Shown: piece by piece, positions 34,820 to 43,258 of the stretch | Numbering within the stretch: the first letter of the stretch is position 1 | How the letters are laid out: the number at the start of each line of letters is the position of its first letter | NCBI GenBank assembly: GCA_963711065.1 | Contig: CAVQCO010000006.1 | Location: 806,001 to 870,000, forward strand | DNA from: Bog-473 sp963711065 | GTDB lineage: Bacteria; Actinomycetota; Acidimicrobiia; Acidimicrobiales; RAAP-2 | Length of the DNA stretch: 64,000 bases | Reading direction: 5' to 3' | Position numbers and translations under genes: made by a program | Notes under the pieces: generated by a model | Seen by the model: only the letters and a program-made list of their open reading frames with translations | Databases searched by the model: none | What the model was told of the DNA's origin: nothing

Positions 34820-35578
34820 TTAGGGGCCGGGGAAGACGGCGCGCAGCGTCTGGAGGGCGGCCGCGTCGCCGGTGACGGCCGGCGTGTGACCCGGGTCGAG
34901 GCGACCGTACACGAGACGGCAGAAGGCCTCGGCCGCCAGCACGAGATCGGGCGCGCCTCCGAGGTCCTCGGCGTGCAGTTCCACGCCGTCGGCCGAGAGG
35001 CGGACGGCGAACGCGCGCCCGGGGTCGGTCGTGCGGACGGCGACGTCGCGCCGCTCCCCCGTCGGCCGCGCCGTGTAGCGGGCCGTGAGCCCGAGGTTGT
35101 CGACCACGACGGCGGCGATGTCGTGGGGGAGGTGGGCACCGTCGTCGAACGTCACCTCGATGTCCCAGGTGTGGCACGCATGCTCGTTCAGGCGCATGGC
35201 CGCGAACTCCTCGAAGCCCATGCGCAGCGGTCCCAGCGAGACGACGAGGCGGTCACGCTCGGCGGGGTCCAGCGCCTCCAGCGCCTCGAGCAAGGCCTCG
35301 TCGGCCACGAGCGCGCTGTCCGCCTTGTCCCGGGGTGACTTCGCGTTCCACTCATCCCACACCGCCGGCGCCAGGTCGTCGGGCGTCTCGGCGCCGGCCA
35401 GGGTGTCGCCGAGGCGGCGGCGCTGAATGACGGCGCCCGAGCCCAGGTGCGACAGCACGTCGGCGATCGACCACTCGGTGCAGTAGGACGGCGCCCGCAG
35501 CTGGACGTCGTCCAGGCCGCGGCAGAGCTGGTGAAGCCGGACCACCGAGTGGCGCAGCGGGCCCAGCGGGCTGTCCAT
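34820..35578 (-). CDS. DinB-like/maleylpyruvate isomerase-family protein (mycothiol-type)
   Basis: This 252-residue protein has the four-helix metal-binding layout: H44 in VLSHLGSG, then E132 and H136 in NEHACHTWDIEV. A C-terminal SCP2-like half follows. In actinomycetes this group includes mycothiol-dependent isomerases and transferases, but most are uncharacterised. ATG 35578 is strongly supported by GGGAGG eight bases upstream; a GTG at 35587 is weaker. Confidence 0.85.
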   Translation of the reverse strand: MDSPLGPLRHSVVRLHQLCRGLDDVQLRAPSYCTEWSIADVLSHLGSGAVIQRRRLGDTLAGAETPDDLAPAVWDEWNAKSPRDKADSALVADEALLEALEALDPAERDRLVVSLGPLRMGFEEFAAMRLNEHACHTWDIEVTFDDGAHLPHDIAAVVVDNLGLTARYTARPTGERRDVAVRTTDPGRAFAVRLSADGVELHAEDLGGAPDLVLAAEAFCRLVYGRLDPGHTPAVTGDAAALQTLRAVFPGP

Positions 35579-35614
35579 GTGTCGCACCTCCCGGTCTCGC
35601 GCCCGGGAGACGGT

Positions 35615-36196
35615 CTACCCGCCGGCAGCCCGCGCCGTCGCGAGCGCCTTCGTCCACCAGGCGAGGTCGTCGGCCAACAGCGCCAGCCTGGACTCGAGCG
35701 GCGCGAAATGGACGGCGTCGTCGGGGTCGTCGGACTGGAAGATGGCCCGCATCACGTCGGGCAGGATGTGGACGGCATGGCGCAGAGGTGCCATCTCGAA
35801 CTCCACCGCCACGGCGCGCAGCTGCTCCACTGCACGCGCCCCTCCGGTGTTGCCCCACCCGACGAAGGACACGGGCTTGCGCCGCCACTCCACGAACGTC
35901 GAGTCGAGCGCGTTCTTCAACACGGCCGGGTAACCGTGGTTGTATTCCGCTGTGAGGATGACGTAACCGTCGGCACGGTCGATGACCCTGCCGAAGCGGA
36001 CCACGGCCTCGTCGGCGTAGTCGCGGCCGGTCCGGACGGGCGGGTCGCCGTCGAAGAACGTGAGCGGGTGGTCGCGCAGGTCGACGAGCTCGACCTCGAA
36101 GGCGCGGTGCTCCGCGAGCCGGCTCGTCACCCAGGCCGCCACCCGCTCGCTGAATCGACCCTGTCGGGTCGTGCCCGTGATGACCTGCAGCAGCAC
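35615..36196 (-). CDS. NADPH-dependent FMN reductase (flavodoxin-like)
   Basis: This 193-residue protein has the FMN phosphate loop ITGTTRQGRFS at the N-terminus. TAEYNHGYPAVLKNALD is the hallmark of the NADPH-dependent FMN reductase/quinone reductase family. GTG 36196 is chosen for GGAAGG eight bases upstream. It is divergent from the ArsR operon at 36306, and the 109-base gap may be shared control DNA. Confidence 0.9.
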   Translation of the reverse strand: MLLQVITGTTRQGRFSERVAAWVTSRLAEHRAFEVELVDLRDHPLTFFDGDPPVRTGRDYADEAVVRFGRVIDRADGYVILTAEYNHGYPAVLKNALDSTFVEWRRKPVSFVGWGNTGGARAVEQLRAVAVEFEMAPLRHAVHILPDVMRAIFQSDDPDDAVHFAPLESRLALLADDLAWWTKALATARAAGG

Positions 36197-36268
36197 GCTC
36201 GGCGCCTTCCGTCGTGGTGGTGTCGTCCCCGCCGGACGAAGGGTAGCAGGGCCAGGGCTGTATTTAAC

Positions 36269-36298
36269 TTGACAGCTAACTAACTCTTTGGTTAAATA
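36269..36298 (+). promoter_or_regulatory. AT-rich promoter of the ArsR operon
   Basis: TTGACA (36269-36274), 17 bases, then TTAAAT (36292-36297) stands out in this GC-rich DNA. The start site would be close to ATG 36306, giving a leaderless message. Outer repeats TTTAAC (36263-36268) and GTTAAA (36291-36296) are inverted and may be the ArsR operator. Confidence 0.65.
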
Positions 36299-36305
36299 TA
36301 CCACC

Positions 36306-36686
36306 ATGACCATGACCGACGACCGGCTCGATGCGGCCTTCGCCGCGCTCTCGGACCCCACCCGCCGGGCCATCGTGAGCCGGCTGGCCCGGGGCGACGC
36401 CACCGTGGGCGAGCTGGCCGAGCCCTTCGCCATGTCGCTGCCCGGGATCTCCAAGCACCTCAAGGTGCTCGAGCGCAGCGGCCTCATCTCGCGGGGCCGC
36501 GACGCCCAGTTCCGGCCGTGTCATCTCGAGGTCGAGGCGCTCGACGGCGCGCTCGACTGGATCGACGCCCACCGGCGCATGTGGGACCAGCGCTTCGACA
36601 AGCTCGACGCGCTGCTGTCCGACCTCCAGCGCGCGCCGGCGCCGGGCACGGCGCCGCCCCAGCGGAAGGCGCCGGCCCGTGGCTGA
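36306..36686 (+). CDS. ArsR-family winged-helix regulator
   Basis: This 126-residue regulator has the pattern FAALSDPTRRAIVSRLARG, then VGELAEPFAMSLPGISKHLKVLERSGLI, typical of the ArsR subgroup paired with SRPBCC proteins. No metal-binding cysteine motif is visible, so it is unlikely to sense arsenic. ATG 36306 fits a leaderless start behind the promoter at 36269-36298. Its end overlaps the SRPBCC gene by 8 bases. Confidence 0.9.
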   Translation: MTMTDDRLDAAFAALSDPTRRAIVSRLARGDATVGELAEPFAMSLPGISKHLKVLERSGLISRGRDAQFRPCHLEVEALDGALDWIDAHRRMWDQRFDKLDALLSDLQRAPAPGTAPPQRKAPARG

Positions 36687-37164
36687 GCACGTCGGCTCGC
36701 CCGCGTCCGACGAGCTCCGCTTCACCCGGGTCTTCGACGCACCTCGGGAGCTGGTCTTCCGCTGCATGATCGATCCCGACCACCTCACGCACTTCTGGGG
36801 CCCGCGGGGCGTGGCGGCACCGCGCGACCTCATTCGCGTCGACGCCCGGCCCGGCGGTGTCTTCGAGACCGTGATGGTCAACGAGTCCGACGGCGGTCAG
36901 TACGCGACCCGCGCCGTCTACGACGAGGTCCGTGAGCCCGAGCTGCTGGCGTGGACCGAGTCGCACTCGGGCATGCGGGTGACGACACAGTTCGTCGCGC
37001 TCGGCCCCGACCGCACCGAGGTGCGCATCCACCAGCAGTACGTGCCCGAGGCGTTCCTGCTGCCGGAGGTGCAGGCGGGGTTCCTGTCGTCCCTCGACCG
37101 CTTCGGCGAGCATCTCGCCCGCCTGACCGGGTCCACGCCCACACCGAAGGAGGAAACCCCATGA
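36679..37164 (+). CDS. SRPBCC/AHSA1-domain protein
   Basis: This 161-residue protein has the START-like fold seen in Aha1 homologues: FTRVFDAPRELVFRCMIDPDHLTHFWGP, then GGVFETVMVNESDGG and VQAGFLSSLDRFGEHLARL. ArsR-SRPBCC pairs are very common, and the ligand is generally unknown. It starts at GTG 36679 inside the arsR end and overlaps the next gene by ATGA. Confidence 0.88.
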   Translation: MAEHVGSPASDELRFTRVFDAPRELVFRCMIDPDHLTHFWGPRGVAAPRDLIRVDARPGGVFETVMVNESDGGQYATRAVYDEVREPELLAWTESHSGMRVTTQFVALGPDRTEVRIHQQYVPEAFLLPEVQAGFLSSLDRFGEHLARLTGSTPTPKEETP

Positions 37165-37799
37165 CACTCACCGCCGAACTCCGTGCCGACGGGGACCTCG
37201 CCGCTGCCGTCGCCGACGAGTACCGCGCGCTGGCCGACCTCCTCGAGGCGTGCGGACCCGCCGTGTGGGACGCGCCGTCGCTCTGCGAGGGTTGGCGCAC
37301 CCGGGAGGTGGTGGCGCACATGACGATGCCGGCGCGCTACGAGGGTCCGGCCTTCATGGCCGAGCTCGAGGCCGCCGGCGGCGACTTCACCGTGCTCTCG
37401 AACACGGTGGCGGCCCGGGACGGCGAGCTCCCCGCAGCAGTGCTCCTGGGCGACCTGCGCTCGGAGGTGCTGCACGGCTGGCAGCCGCCGGGGGGAGGGC
37501 TGGAGGGCGCGCTCACGCACTGCGTGATCCACGGGCTCGACATCACCGAGGCGGTCCCGCTGGAGCGGCGGGTACCGACCGAGCGCATCGCCCGGGTCCT
37601 CGGGATTGTTGCCGCCCCCGACCTGTTCGGCGTCGACCTGGGCGGCGTGGAGCTGCGGGCCGACGACGTGGACTGGTGGTTCGGGTCGGGCGTTCCCGTG
37701 ACCGGGCCGGCCCAGGCGCTGGTCCTCGTGGTCTGCGGCCGCCGGCTGCCCCCCGGCCGTCTCGGCGGCGAGGGCGCGGCACGCTTCAGCCAGGCCTGA
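37161..37799 (+). CDS. Maleylpyruvate isomerase-family (DinB-like) protein
   Basis: This 212-residue protein has the mycothiol-type metal-binding helix bundle: H53 in REVVAHMTMP and H120 and H124 in LTHCVIHGLDI. It is third in the ArsR / SRPBCC operon, with ATG 37161 behind an excellent AAGGAGGAAA. A second member of the family lies at 34820. The family uses mycothiol in a few studied cases; the substrate here is unknown. Confidence 0.86.
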   Translation: MTLTAELRADGDLAAAVADEYRALADLLEACGPAVWDAPSLCEGWRTREVVAHMTMPARYEGPAFMAELEAAGGDFTVLSNTVAARDGELPAAVLLGDLRSEVLHGWQPPGGGLEGALTHCVIHGLDITEAVPLERRVPTERIARVLGIVAAPDLFGVDLGGVELRADDVDWWFGSGVPVTGPAQALVLVVCGRRLPPGRLGGEGAARFSQA

Positions 37800-38254
37800 C
37801 GGCGACGACGTCTGAGCGCGCCGCTCCGCACGTCGGTCACCGAGGGATAACGCGCCCGTCACGGTCCCGTCGTCGGCGTGTCATGGGGGGGTTCTACGGT
37901 CCCTCCCGCCCGGAGGTCGTCGATTCGCACCGTCCCCGTCCGCTCTGTGTCCCTCGTCGCGAGCGCCGCGCTCGTCCCGCTCGTGGTCGGGCGCCCCCCT
38001 CGTGCCCCAGGGCGGCCTCCTGTTCGTGGGCGACCGGGACGGGCACGGCCACGAGTGATCTGATTCACGAGCCCCGCCCCCCGCCCCCGTCGGAGAGCGG
38101 CCTCCGAGGCCGTAATTCCTTTGCGATCACCCGGCGCTCGTGTGTCGAACGTTGTAACGTCGCACGCGATGCCGGGGGGCTGGTACGCATGACTGCTTGG
38201 TGGACGCGGCGGGGGCCGCTCCGCACCGCCCCGCGACCCTGGTAGGTCCCCCGG
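37800..38254. other. 455-base gap before the first HAAT importer; no gene seen
   Basis: I find no convincing gene here. A plus-strand frame at 37878-38063 has a hydrophobic RSVSLVASAALVPLVVG that resembles a signal peptide, but it runs into low-complexity arginine/proline, so at most it is a decayed secreted-protein start. Near the right end, ACGTT-GT-AACGT (38149-38160) is a short inverted repeat containing a TGTAAC that could be a -10 for the liv operon. Confidence 0.5.
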
Positions 38255-39118
38255 GTGGGCCCGATCCTTGAGGTCTCGGCCACCCCGGCTGAACCAGACG
38301 GCGCGCACGGCGCGGGCGCGGCACTCCTGGTCGTCGACGAGGTGAGCATCGGCTTCGGCGGCCTGCTGGCTCTCGCCGATGTGTCGATGTCGGTGGGCGG
38401 GAACGAGGTGGTCGGCGTCATCGGGCCGAACGGCGCCGGGAAGACGACCCTGTTCAACGTGATCTGCGGCTTCGACCACCCGAGCGCGGGCACGATCACC
38501 TACCGCGGCACCCGCCTGCGCCGGCACCACCCCCACGACCTGGCCAAGCTCGGGATCGCGCGGACCCTGCAGGGCATCGGGCTGTGTGCCGGGCTGACCG
38601 TGCACGAGAACGTGATGCTCGGCGCCGAACCGGTGCTGCGGAGCGACGTCGTCTCGTCCTTCCTGGGCCTGAGGCGGTCGAGCCGGGAGGAGCGGCGGGT
38701 GGCGGGCCGCGCCATGGAGGTGCTCGACGAGCTCGGCGCGGCCGACTACGCCCGCCGGCTCCCCTCTGCGTTGCCCTACGCGATCGCGAAGCGCGCTGCG
38801 TTGGCGCGTGCGCTCATGGCCGAGCCGCGGCTGCTGCTGCTCGACGAGCCTGCCAGCGGGCTGTCCGAGGGCGAAATGGACTCGCTCGGCGAGCGGATCC
38901 GCGGCCTGACCGATCGCATGTCCGTGCTCCTCGTGGAGCACCACATGGACCTGGTGATGTCGGTGTGCGACCGGATCGTCGTCCTCAACTTCGGACAGGT
39001 CATCGCCAGCGGCACGCCCGAGTCCATCCGCGTCGACCGCGCCGTGGTGAGCGCCTACCTCGGGGACGAGGTGCGCGGGCGCGACCCCGCTCGGGGACCG
39101 GGGGCGAGCGGTGCTTGA
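38255..39118 (+). CDS. HAAT ABC importer ATPase, LivG-type, with an unusual signature motif
   Basis: This 287-residue ATPase has Walker A GPNGAGKTT, a Q-loop in RTLQGIGLCAGLTVHENVM, and Walker B LLLLDEPASGL followed by H in LLVEHHMDLVM. Where LivG has LPYGxQR, the signature here reads LPYAIAKRAALARAL, lacking the glycine and glutamine. ATP hydrolysis at this half-site may be weakened. GTG 38255 is used. The operon continues F-H-M-substrate-binding protein with overlaps or short gaps. Confidence 0.88.
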   Translation: MGPILEVSATPAEPDGAHGAGAALLVVDEVSIGFGGLLALADVSMSVGGNEVVGVIGPNGAGKTTLFNVICGFDHPSAGTITYRGTRLRRHHPHDLAKLGIARTLQGIGLCAGLTVHENVMLGAEPVLRSDVVSSFLGLRRSSREERRVAGRAMEVLDELGAADYARRLPSALPYAIAKRAALARALMAEPRLLLLDEPASGLSEGEMDSLGERIRGLTDRMSVLLVEHHMDLVMSVCDRIVVLNFGQVIASGTPESIRVDRAVVSAYLGDEVRGRDPARGPGASGA

Positions 39119-39818
39119 GGTCCGCGATCTCAGTGTCTCCTACGGCGCGGTGCAGGCGCTCACCTCCGTGTCCTTCGACGCCGGGCCCGGCGCCGTCACG
39201 GCCGTGTTGGGCGCCAACGGCGCCGGCAAGACCACGTTGCTGCGCACGATCTCGGGGCTGGTCAAGCCGAAGGAGGGATCGGTGCGCTTCGACGGGGGAC
39301 CGCTCCTCGGGCGCAACGTGGAGGCGATCGCGCGCCTGGGCGTCTCTCATGTGCCCGAAGGTCGGGGGGTGATCGAGGAGCTGACCGTCGAGGAGAACCT
39401 ACGCCTGGCGACGCTCTGGTGCCTGCGCCGGGCGGAGCGCCAGGGCGCCATCGCGGAGGTCCTCGAGCTCTTCCCCCGCCTGCAGCCGTTCCGCAAGCGC
39501 ATCGCCTCCACCCTCTCGGGCGGGGAGCGCCAGATGCTCGTCCTCGGGCGGGCGCTCATTTCGCGGCCGCGTCTGCTCCTCCTCGACGAGCCGAGCCTTG
39601 GGCTGGCACCCATGGTGACCGCGCAGCTGATGGCCCTGATCCGAGAGCAGACCGAGGGCAAGGACCTGACGGTGGTCCTCGTCGAGCAGAACGCCCGCAG
39701 CGCCCTCTCGGTGTCGCACCACGCCGTCATCCTCAACCTCGGCCAGGTGGTCGTCTCCGACAATGCGGCCACCGTCGCCGCCGACGACGCCCTGCGTCAC
39801 CATTACCTCGGGTTCTGA
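39111..39818 (+). CDS. HAAT ABC importer ATPase, LivF-type
   Basis: This 235-residue ATPase has Walker A GANGAGKTT, the LivF-typical HVPEGRGVIEELTVEENL, a normal signature LSGGERQML, Walker B LLLLDEPSLGLAP and LVEQNARSAL. It pairs with the LivG-type subunit to power the importer. GTG 39111 overlaps the upstream stop by 8 bases. With its intact signature it completes the one ATP site whose partner signature is normal. Confidence 0.92.
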   Translation: MLEVRDLSVSYGAVQALTSVSFDAGPGAVTAVLGANGAGKTTLLRTISGLVKPKEGSVRFDGGPLLGRNVEAIARLGVSHVPEGRGVIEELTVEENLRLATLWCLRRAERQGAIAEVLELFPRLQPFRKRIASTLSGGERQMLVLGRALISRPRLLLLDEPSLGLAPMVTAQLMALIREQTEGKDLTVVLVEQNARSALSVSHHAVILNLGQVVVSDNAATVAADDALRHHYLGF

Positions 39819-39822
39819 CGCG

Positions 39823-40701
39823 GTGAGCCTGTTCCTCGACTACACCCTCAACGGCATCGCCAACGGGCTGATCTACGCCACGCTGGCGCTGGCGCTCGTG
39901 CTCGTCTACCGGGCCACCAAGATCATCAACTTCGCTCAGGGTGCGGCGGGCATGCTCACGACGTTCATCGCGTTCAGCCTCTTGTCGCGCGGCGTCGGGT
40001 ACTGGTGGGCCTTCGTCCTCGTGCTCGTCATCGGCTTCGCCATCGGGGCGGCGACGGAGCGGATCCTCATCCGCCCGCTGCACGGCAGGTCCGAGCTCAA
40101 CCCGGTGATCGTCACGATCGGCCTGCTGGTCGTGTTCGAAGGCCTGGCCGGAGCGATCTACGGCAACGCCAGCCGTGGTTTCCCGGCCGCCTTCTCGCAG
40201 AGCGGCCTCCGGGTCGGCAACACGACGATCGCCTTCTCCCACTTCGACGTCTTCATCCTCGTCGCCGTCCTCACGCTGATGGCGGGCACCCTGGTGCTGT
40301 TCCGGTACACCGCTGTCGGGCTGCGCATGCGCGCGTCGGCCTTCTCCCGGGAGATCGCCCGGCTCCTCGGCGTGCGGGTGGGCATCCTCCTCAGCCTCGG
40401 CTGGGGGCTGGCGGGCATCGCCGGGTCCCTGGCCGGGCTGCTGGTCGCGCCGACCCGGTCGTTCGGCCCCTATTACATGGACCTGATCCTCGTGTACGGC
40501 TTCACCGCGGCCGTCATCGGCGGCCTGGAGAGCCCGGTCGGCGCGCTCCTCGGCGGGCTGATCGCCGGTCTGTGCATCTCCTACGTCGGCGGGTACCTCG
40601 GCTCGGGCCTCGAGCCGCTCGGCGCGCTGGCACTGCTCATGGTCGCCCTGATGGCCCGACCCGAGGGCATCTTCGCCCGCCCGCAGGCAAGGAGGGTCTG
40701 A
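39823..40701 (+). CDS. HAAT ABC importer permease, LivH-type
   Basis: This 292-residue membrane protein begins SLFLDYTLNGIANGLIYATL, typical of LivH, with about eight helices. The coupling region contains TAVGLRMRASAFSREIARLLGV. GTG 39823 starts 4 bases after livF. It should dimerise with the LivM-type subunit encoded next to form the channel for an amino acid, urea, amide or aromatic acid. Confidence 0.92.
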   Translation: MSLFLDYTLNGIANGLIYATLALALVLVYRATKIINFAQGAAGMLTTFIAFSLLSRGVGYWWAFVLVLVIGFAIGAATERILIRPLHGRSELNPVIVTIGLLVVFEGLAGAIYGNASRGFPAAFSQSGLRVGNTTIAFSHFDVFILVAVLTLMAGTLVLFRYTAVGLRMRASAFSREIARLLGVRVGILLSLGWGLAGIAGSLAGLLVAPTRSFGPYYMDLILVYGFTAAVIGGLESPVGALLGGLIAGLCISYVGGYLGSGLEPLGALALLMVALMARPEGIFARPQARRV

Positions 40702-41763
40702 GTGGAGCCGGCCGCGATCGCCCGGGCGCTGCGCCTGCCGCGCCAGCCGATGGTGCGCCATCTCCTCTGCGCGCTGGCCGCCGCCGCCGTGCTCTACGTC
40801 CTCACGGCGCGGCTGAACCAGTACAACGACTATCAGGTTGGTGAGATCGCGTCCTACGTCGTGGCGCTCGTCGGGCTCAGCCTGCTGACGGGCGCCAACG
40901 GGCAGATCTCGCTCGGTCACGGGGCGTTCATGGCCGTCGGGGCGTACACCATGGCCCTCCTGATGAACCACACCCAGTCCAACTTCATCCTCGAGCTGGC
41001 CGCCGCGACGGGGGTGGCGGCGGCGGCGGGGCTGGTGATCGGCCTGCCCGCCACCCGGCTGAAGGGCCCCTATCTCGCCGGCATGACGTTGCTCTTCGCC
41101 CTCGCGGTGCCGTCGGTTTTCGACAAGTGGCCGGCGACCTTCGGCGGCGACCAGGGGTTGACGACGACCGTACCGACGGCGCCGGGCTCGCTGAGCGCCG
41201 AGGAGTGGCTGGCCCAGATCCAGATCATCGGCGCACTGGTGGTGATGGTGCTGGTGGCCAACCTCCTCTGGAGCCGGTACGGCCGTGCCTTCCGGGCCGT
41301 GCGCGACGACGAGATCGCGGCGTCGCTGGCGGGCATCCACGTCGCCCGCACCAAGGTCATGGCCTTTGCCATCAGTGCGGGGTGTGCCGGCCTCGGCGGT
41401 GCGCTCCTCAGCCTGTCGACCGGCATCGTGAACACGGGCGAGTTTCCCCTGACCCTCTCGATCCAGTTGCTGGCGGCGATGGTCCTCGGCGGCACGGGGA
41501 CGCTGATCGGCATGGTCTGGGGCGGGATCCTGCTCGTGTACATGCCGCAGTGGTCGACGTCGCTGTCCTCGGACTTCAACCTGGGCACCGGCGCCAACGC
41601 CTACCTCGCCACGATCATCTTCGGGCTCGTGCTGATCGTGGCGATGATCGCGGCACCGAACGGGATCCAGGGCGGCCTCCGCTGGCTGTGGGCGCACCGG
41701 CCGCACCTGGGCAAGGGCGGGCGCGCCGCGCCGGCACCCGTCCCCATTTCGACAGGCAAGTAG
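40702..41763 (+). CDS. HAAT ABC importer permease, LivM-type
   Basis: This 353-residue membrane protein has the LivM core GLSLLTGANGQISLGHGAFMAVGAY. The cytoplasmic loop RYGRAFRAVRDDEIAASLAGIHV engages the ATPases. GTG 40702 immediately follows the LivH stop and is preceded by AAGGAGGG. A basic tail ends the protein. It works with the H-type permease. Confidence 0.92.
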   Translation: MEPAAIARALRLPRQPMVRHLLCALAAAAVLYVLTARLNQYNDYQVGEIASYVVALVGLSLLTGANGQISLGHGAFMAVGAYTMALLMNHTQSNFILELAAATGVAAAAGLVIGLPATRLKGPYLAGMTLLFALAVPSVFDKWPATFGGDQGLTTTVPTAPGSLSAEEWLAQIQIIGALVVMVLVANLLWSRYGRAFRAVRDDEIAASLAGIHVARTKVMAFAISAGCAGLGGALLSLSTGIVNTGEFPLTLSIQLLAAMVLGGTGTLIGMVWGGILLVYMPQWSTSLSSDFNLGTGANAYLATIIFGLVLIVAMIAAPNGIQGGLRWLWAHRPHLGKGGRAAPAPVPISTGK

Positions 41764-41794
41764 AGCAATGCGACATCCAACAAAAGGAGAAGTG

Positions 41795-43189
41795 ATGCCA
41801 CGACGAGCGACGAGAAAGATCGGGTGGACCCTGTGGGTACGGGCCCTTGTTGCCGGTTCCCTGGGACTCATGCTGGGAGTGGCGCTGCTGCCGGCGACGG
41901 CGGATGCGGCGAGCACGCCGGGAGTGACGTCGTCGACGATCACGATCGGCGCGACCGTCCCCCTCACCGGGCCGGCGGCACCGGGCTACGACGAGATCGC
42001 GCCGGCCATGAACGCGGTCTTCAGCTACGTCAACGCCCACGGCGGCGTCTACGGCCGCAAGATCAACTACATGTACCTCGACGACGGGTACAACCCGGCC
42101 AACACGGCGACGCTCACGCGCAAGCTGGTGCTGCAGGACAACGTCTTCGCCGACGTGGGCCCGCTCGGCACGCCGACCCAGACCGCCGTGCAGGGCTTCT
42201 TGAACGCCCAGAAGGTCCCGCAGTTGTTCATCGAGTCCGGCTGCAATTGCTGGAGCAACCCGAAGTTCCCGCAGAGCTACGGGTGGCAACCTCCCTACAC
42301 CGTCGACGGGAAGATCCTCGGCGCGTACATCAAGGCCAACTTCGCCGGGAAGAAGATCGGCTACCTCTCCCAGGCCGACGAGTTCGGCCAGGACGTCGTC
42401 AAGGGGCTCGACATGGAGATCCCGTCCTCGTCGGTGGTCTCCCGCCAGACCTACGACGTGGCGACGCTGGCCGGCCCCCTGTCCAACCAGATGGCAGCCC
42501 TGAAGGCCGCAGGCGCCCAGGTCGTGGTGCTGGCCACCATCCCGGCCGCCACCGCTCTGGCCATGCTCCCGGCCGCGGTCATCGGCTACTTCCCCCAGTA
42601 CGTCGTCGACAGCGTGGGTGCCGACTCCCCGACGGTCGGCCCGCTGCTCTCCTCCTTCGCCCAGAAGGGCGGTGGCACCGCAGCCCAGGTGGCGGCGGCC
42701 GCCGGCCTGCTGAACGGGGTGATCACGACCGCCTACTTCGCGCCGGAGTCGGACACGTCCAACCCGTGGGTGCAGGCCGAGAAGAACATCCTGCAGAAGT
42801 ACGCGCCCTCGCTCTACGCCAAGAGCGGGCTCGACGGCAACACGCAGTACGGCGTGGCGCTCGCCTACACGTTTGTCCAGGCGCTGCAGAAGGCAGGGAA
42901 GAACCTCACCCGGCAGAGCCTGCTCAACGCCGTCAACACCAGTGGCAAGAGCTTCGTGACCCCCGGCTTCGTGCCGCTGTCCTACTCGAGCTCGGTGCAC
43001 TACGGGTTCTTGGGCGAGGAGGTCGTCAAGCTCCAGAGCTCGGCCCCGCCGGCGGTGACCCCGACGGGCAGCTGGATCGGCGGCGTCGCGGTCAGCCCGG
43101 TCGTGGTGACCGGCCCCGGCCGGGGACCGGTCAAGAAGTACACCGGGCCGACGTCGGTACCCCCCAAGAGCCTCACGTCGACCAGCTGA
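41795..43189 (+). CDS. HAAT importer substrate-binding protein (periplasmic-binding type I)
   Basis: This 464-residue secreted protein starts at ATG 41795 after AAAGGAG. It has a twin-basic start, a hydrophobic core (about residues 14-35) and an AxA site near ATADAAS, with no lipobox cysteine. ITIGATVPLTGPAAPGYDEI opens the Leu/Ile/Val-binding fold and YGRKINYMYLDDGYNP continues it. A C-terminal extension (about residues 425-464), rich in glycine, proline and lysine, is unusual. The ligand is unknown. Confidence 0.9.
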   Translation: MPRRATRKIGWTLWVRALVAGSLGLMLGVALLPATADAASTPGVTSSTITIGATVPLTGPAAPGYDEIAPAMNAVFSYVNAHGGVYGRKINYMYLDDGYNPANTATLTRKLVLQDNVFADVGPLGTPTQTAVQGFLNAQKVPQLFIESGCNCWSNPKFPQSYGWQPPYTVDGKILGAYIKANFAGKKIGYLSQADEFGQDVVKGLDMEIPSSSVVSRQTYDVATLAGPLSNQMAALKAAGAQVVVLATIPAATALAMLPAAVIGYFPQYVVDSVGADSPTVGPLLSSFAQKGGGTAAQVAAAAGLLNGVITTAYFAPESDTSNPWVQAEKNILQKYAPSLYAKSGLDGNTQYGVALAYTFVQALQKAGKNLTRQSLLNAVNTSGKSFVTPGFVPLSYSSSVHYGFLGEEVVKLQSSAPPAVTPTGSWIGGVAVSPVVVTGPGRGPVKKYTGPTSVPPKSLTSTS

Positions 43190-43205
43190 TCCGGCCGCGG
43201 TGATC

Positions 43206-43242
43206 GGCGTGCGGTCGCGCCCACGCGGCGCGGCCGCACGCC
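43206..43242. terminator. Strong 16-bp hairpin between convergent operons
   Basis: GGCGTGCGGTCGCGCC (43206-43221) pairs with 43227-43242 through a 5-base loop, with one G-U wobble and no mismatch. It lies between the importer operon and the convergent desaturase gene. No T-run follows on either strand, as is common for GC-rich actinomycetes. It probably ends transcription from both sides. Confidence 0.65.
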
Positions 43243-43258
43243 AGCGCGGGATGCCGGT

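Noticed and set aside
37878..38063. A 61-codon frame with a signal-peptide-like segment
   Set aside because: After the hydrophobic stretch it is Arg/Pro-rich and stops, and there is no ribosome site. At best it is a remnant.
39733..41967. A 744-codon minus-strand frame across the first importer
   Set aside because: It is antisense to intact livF/livH/livM genes and has only low-complexity Arg/Glu/Gly/His sequence.
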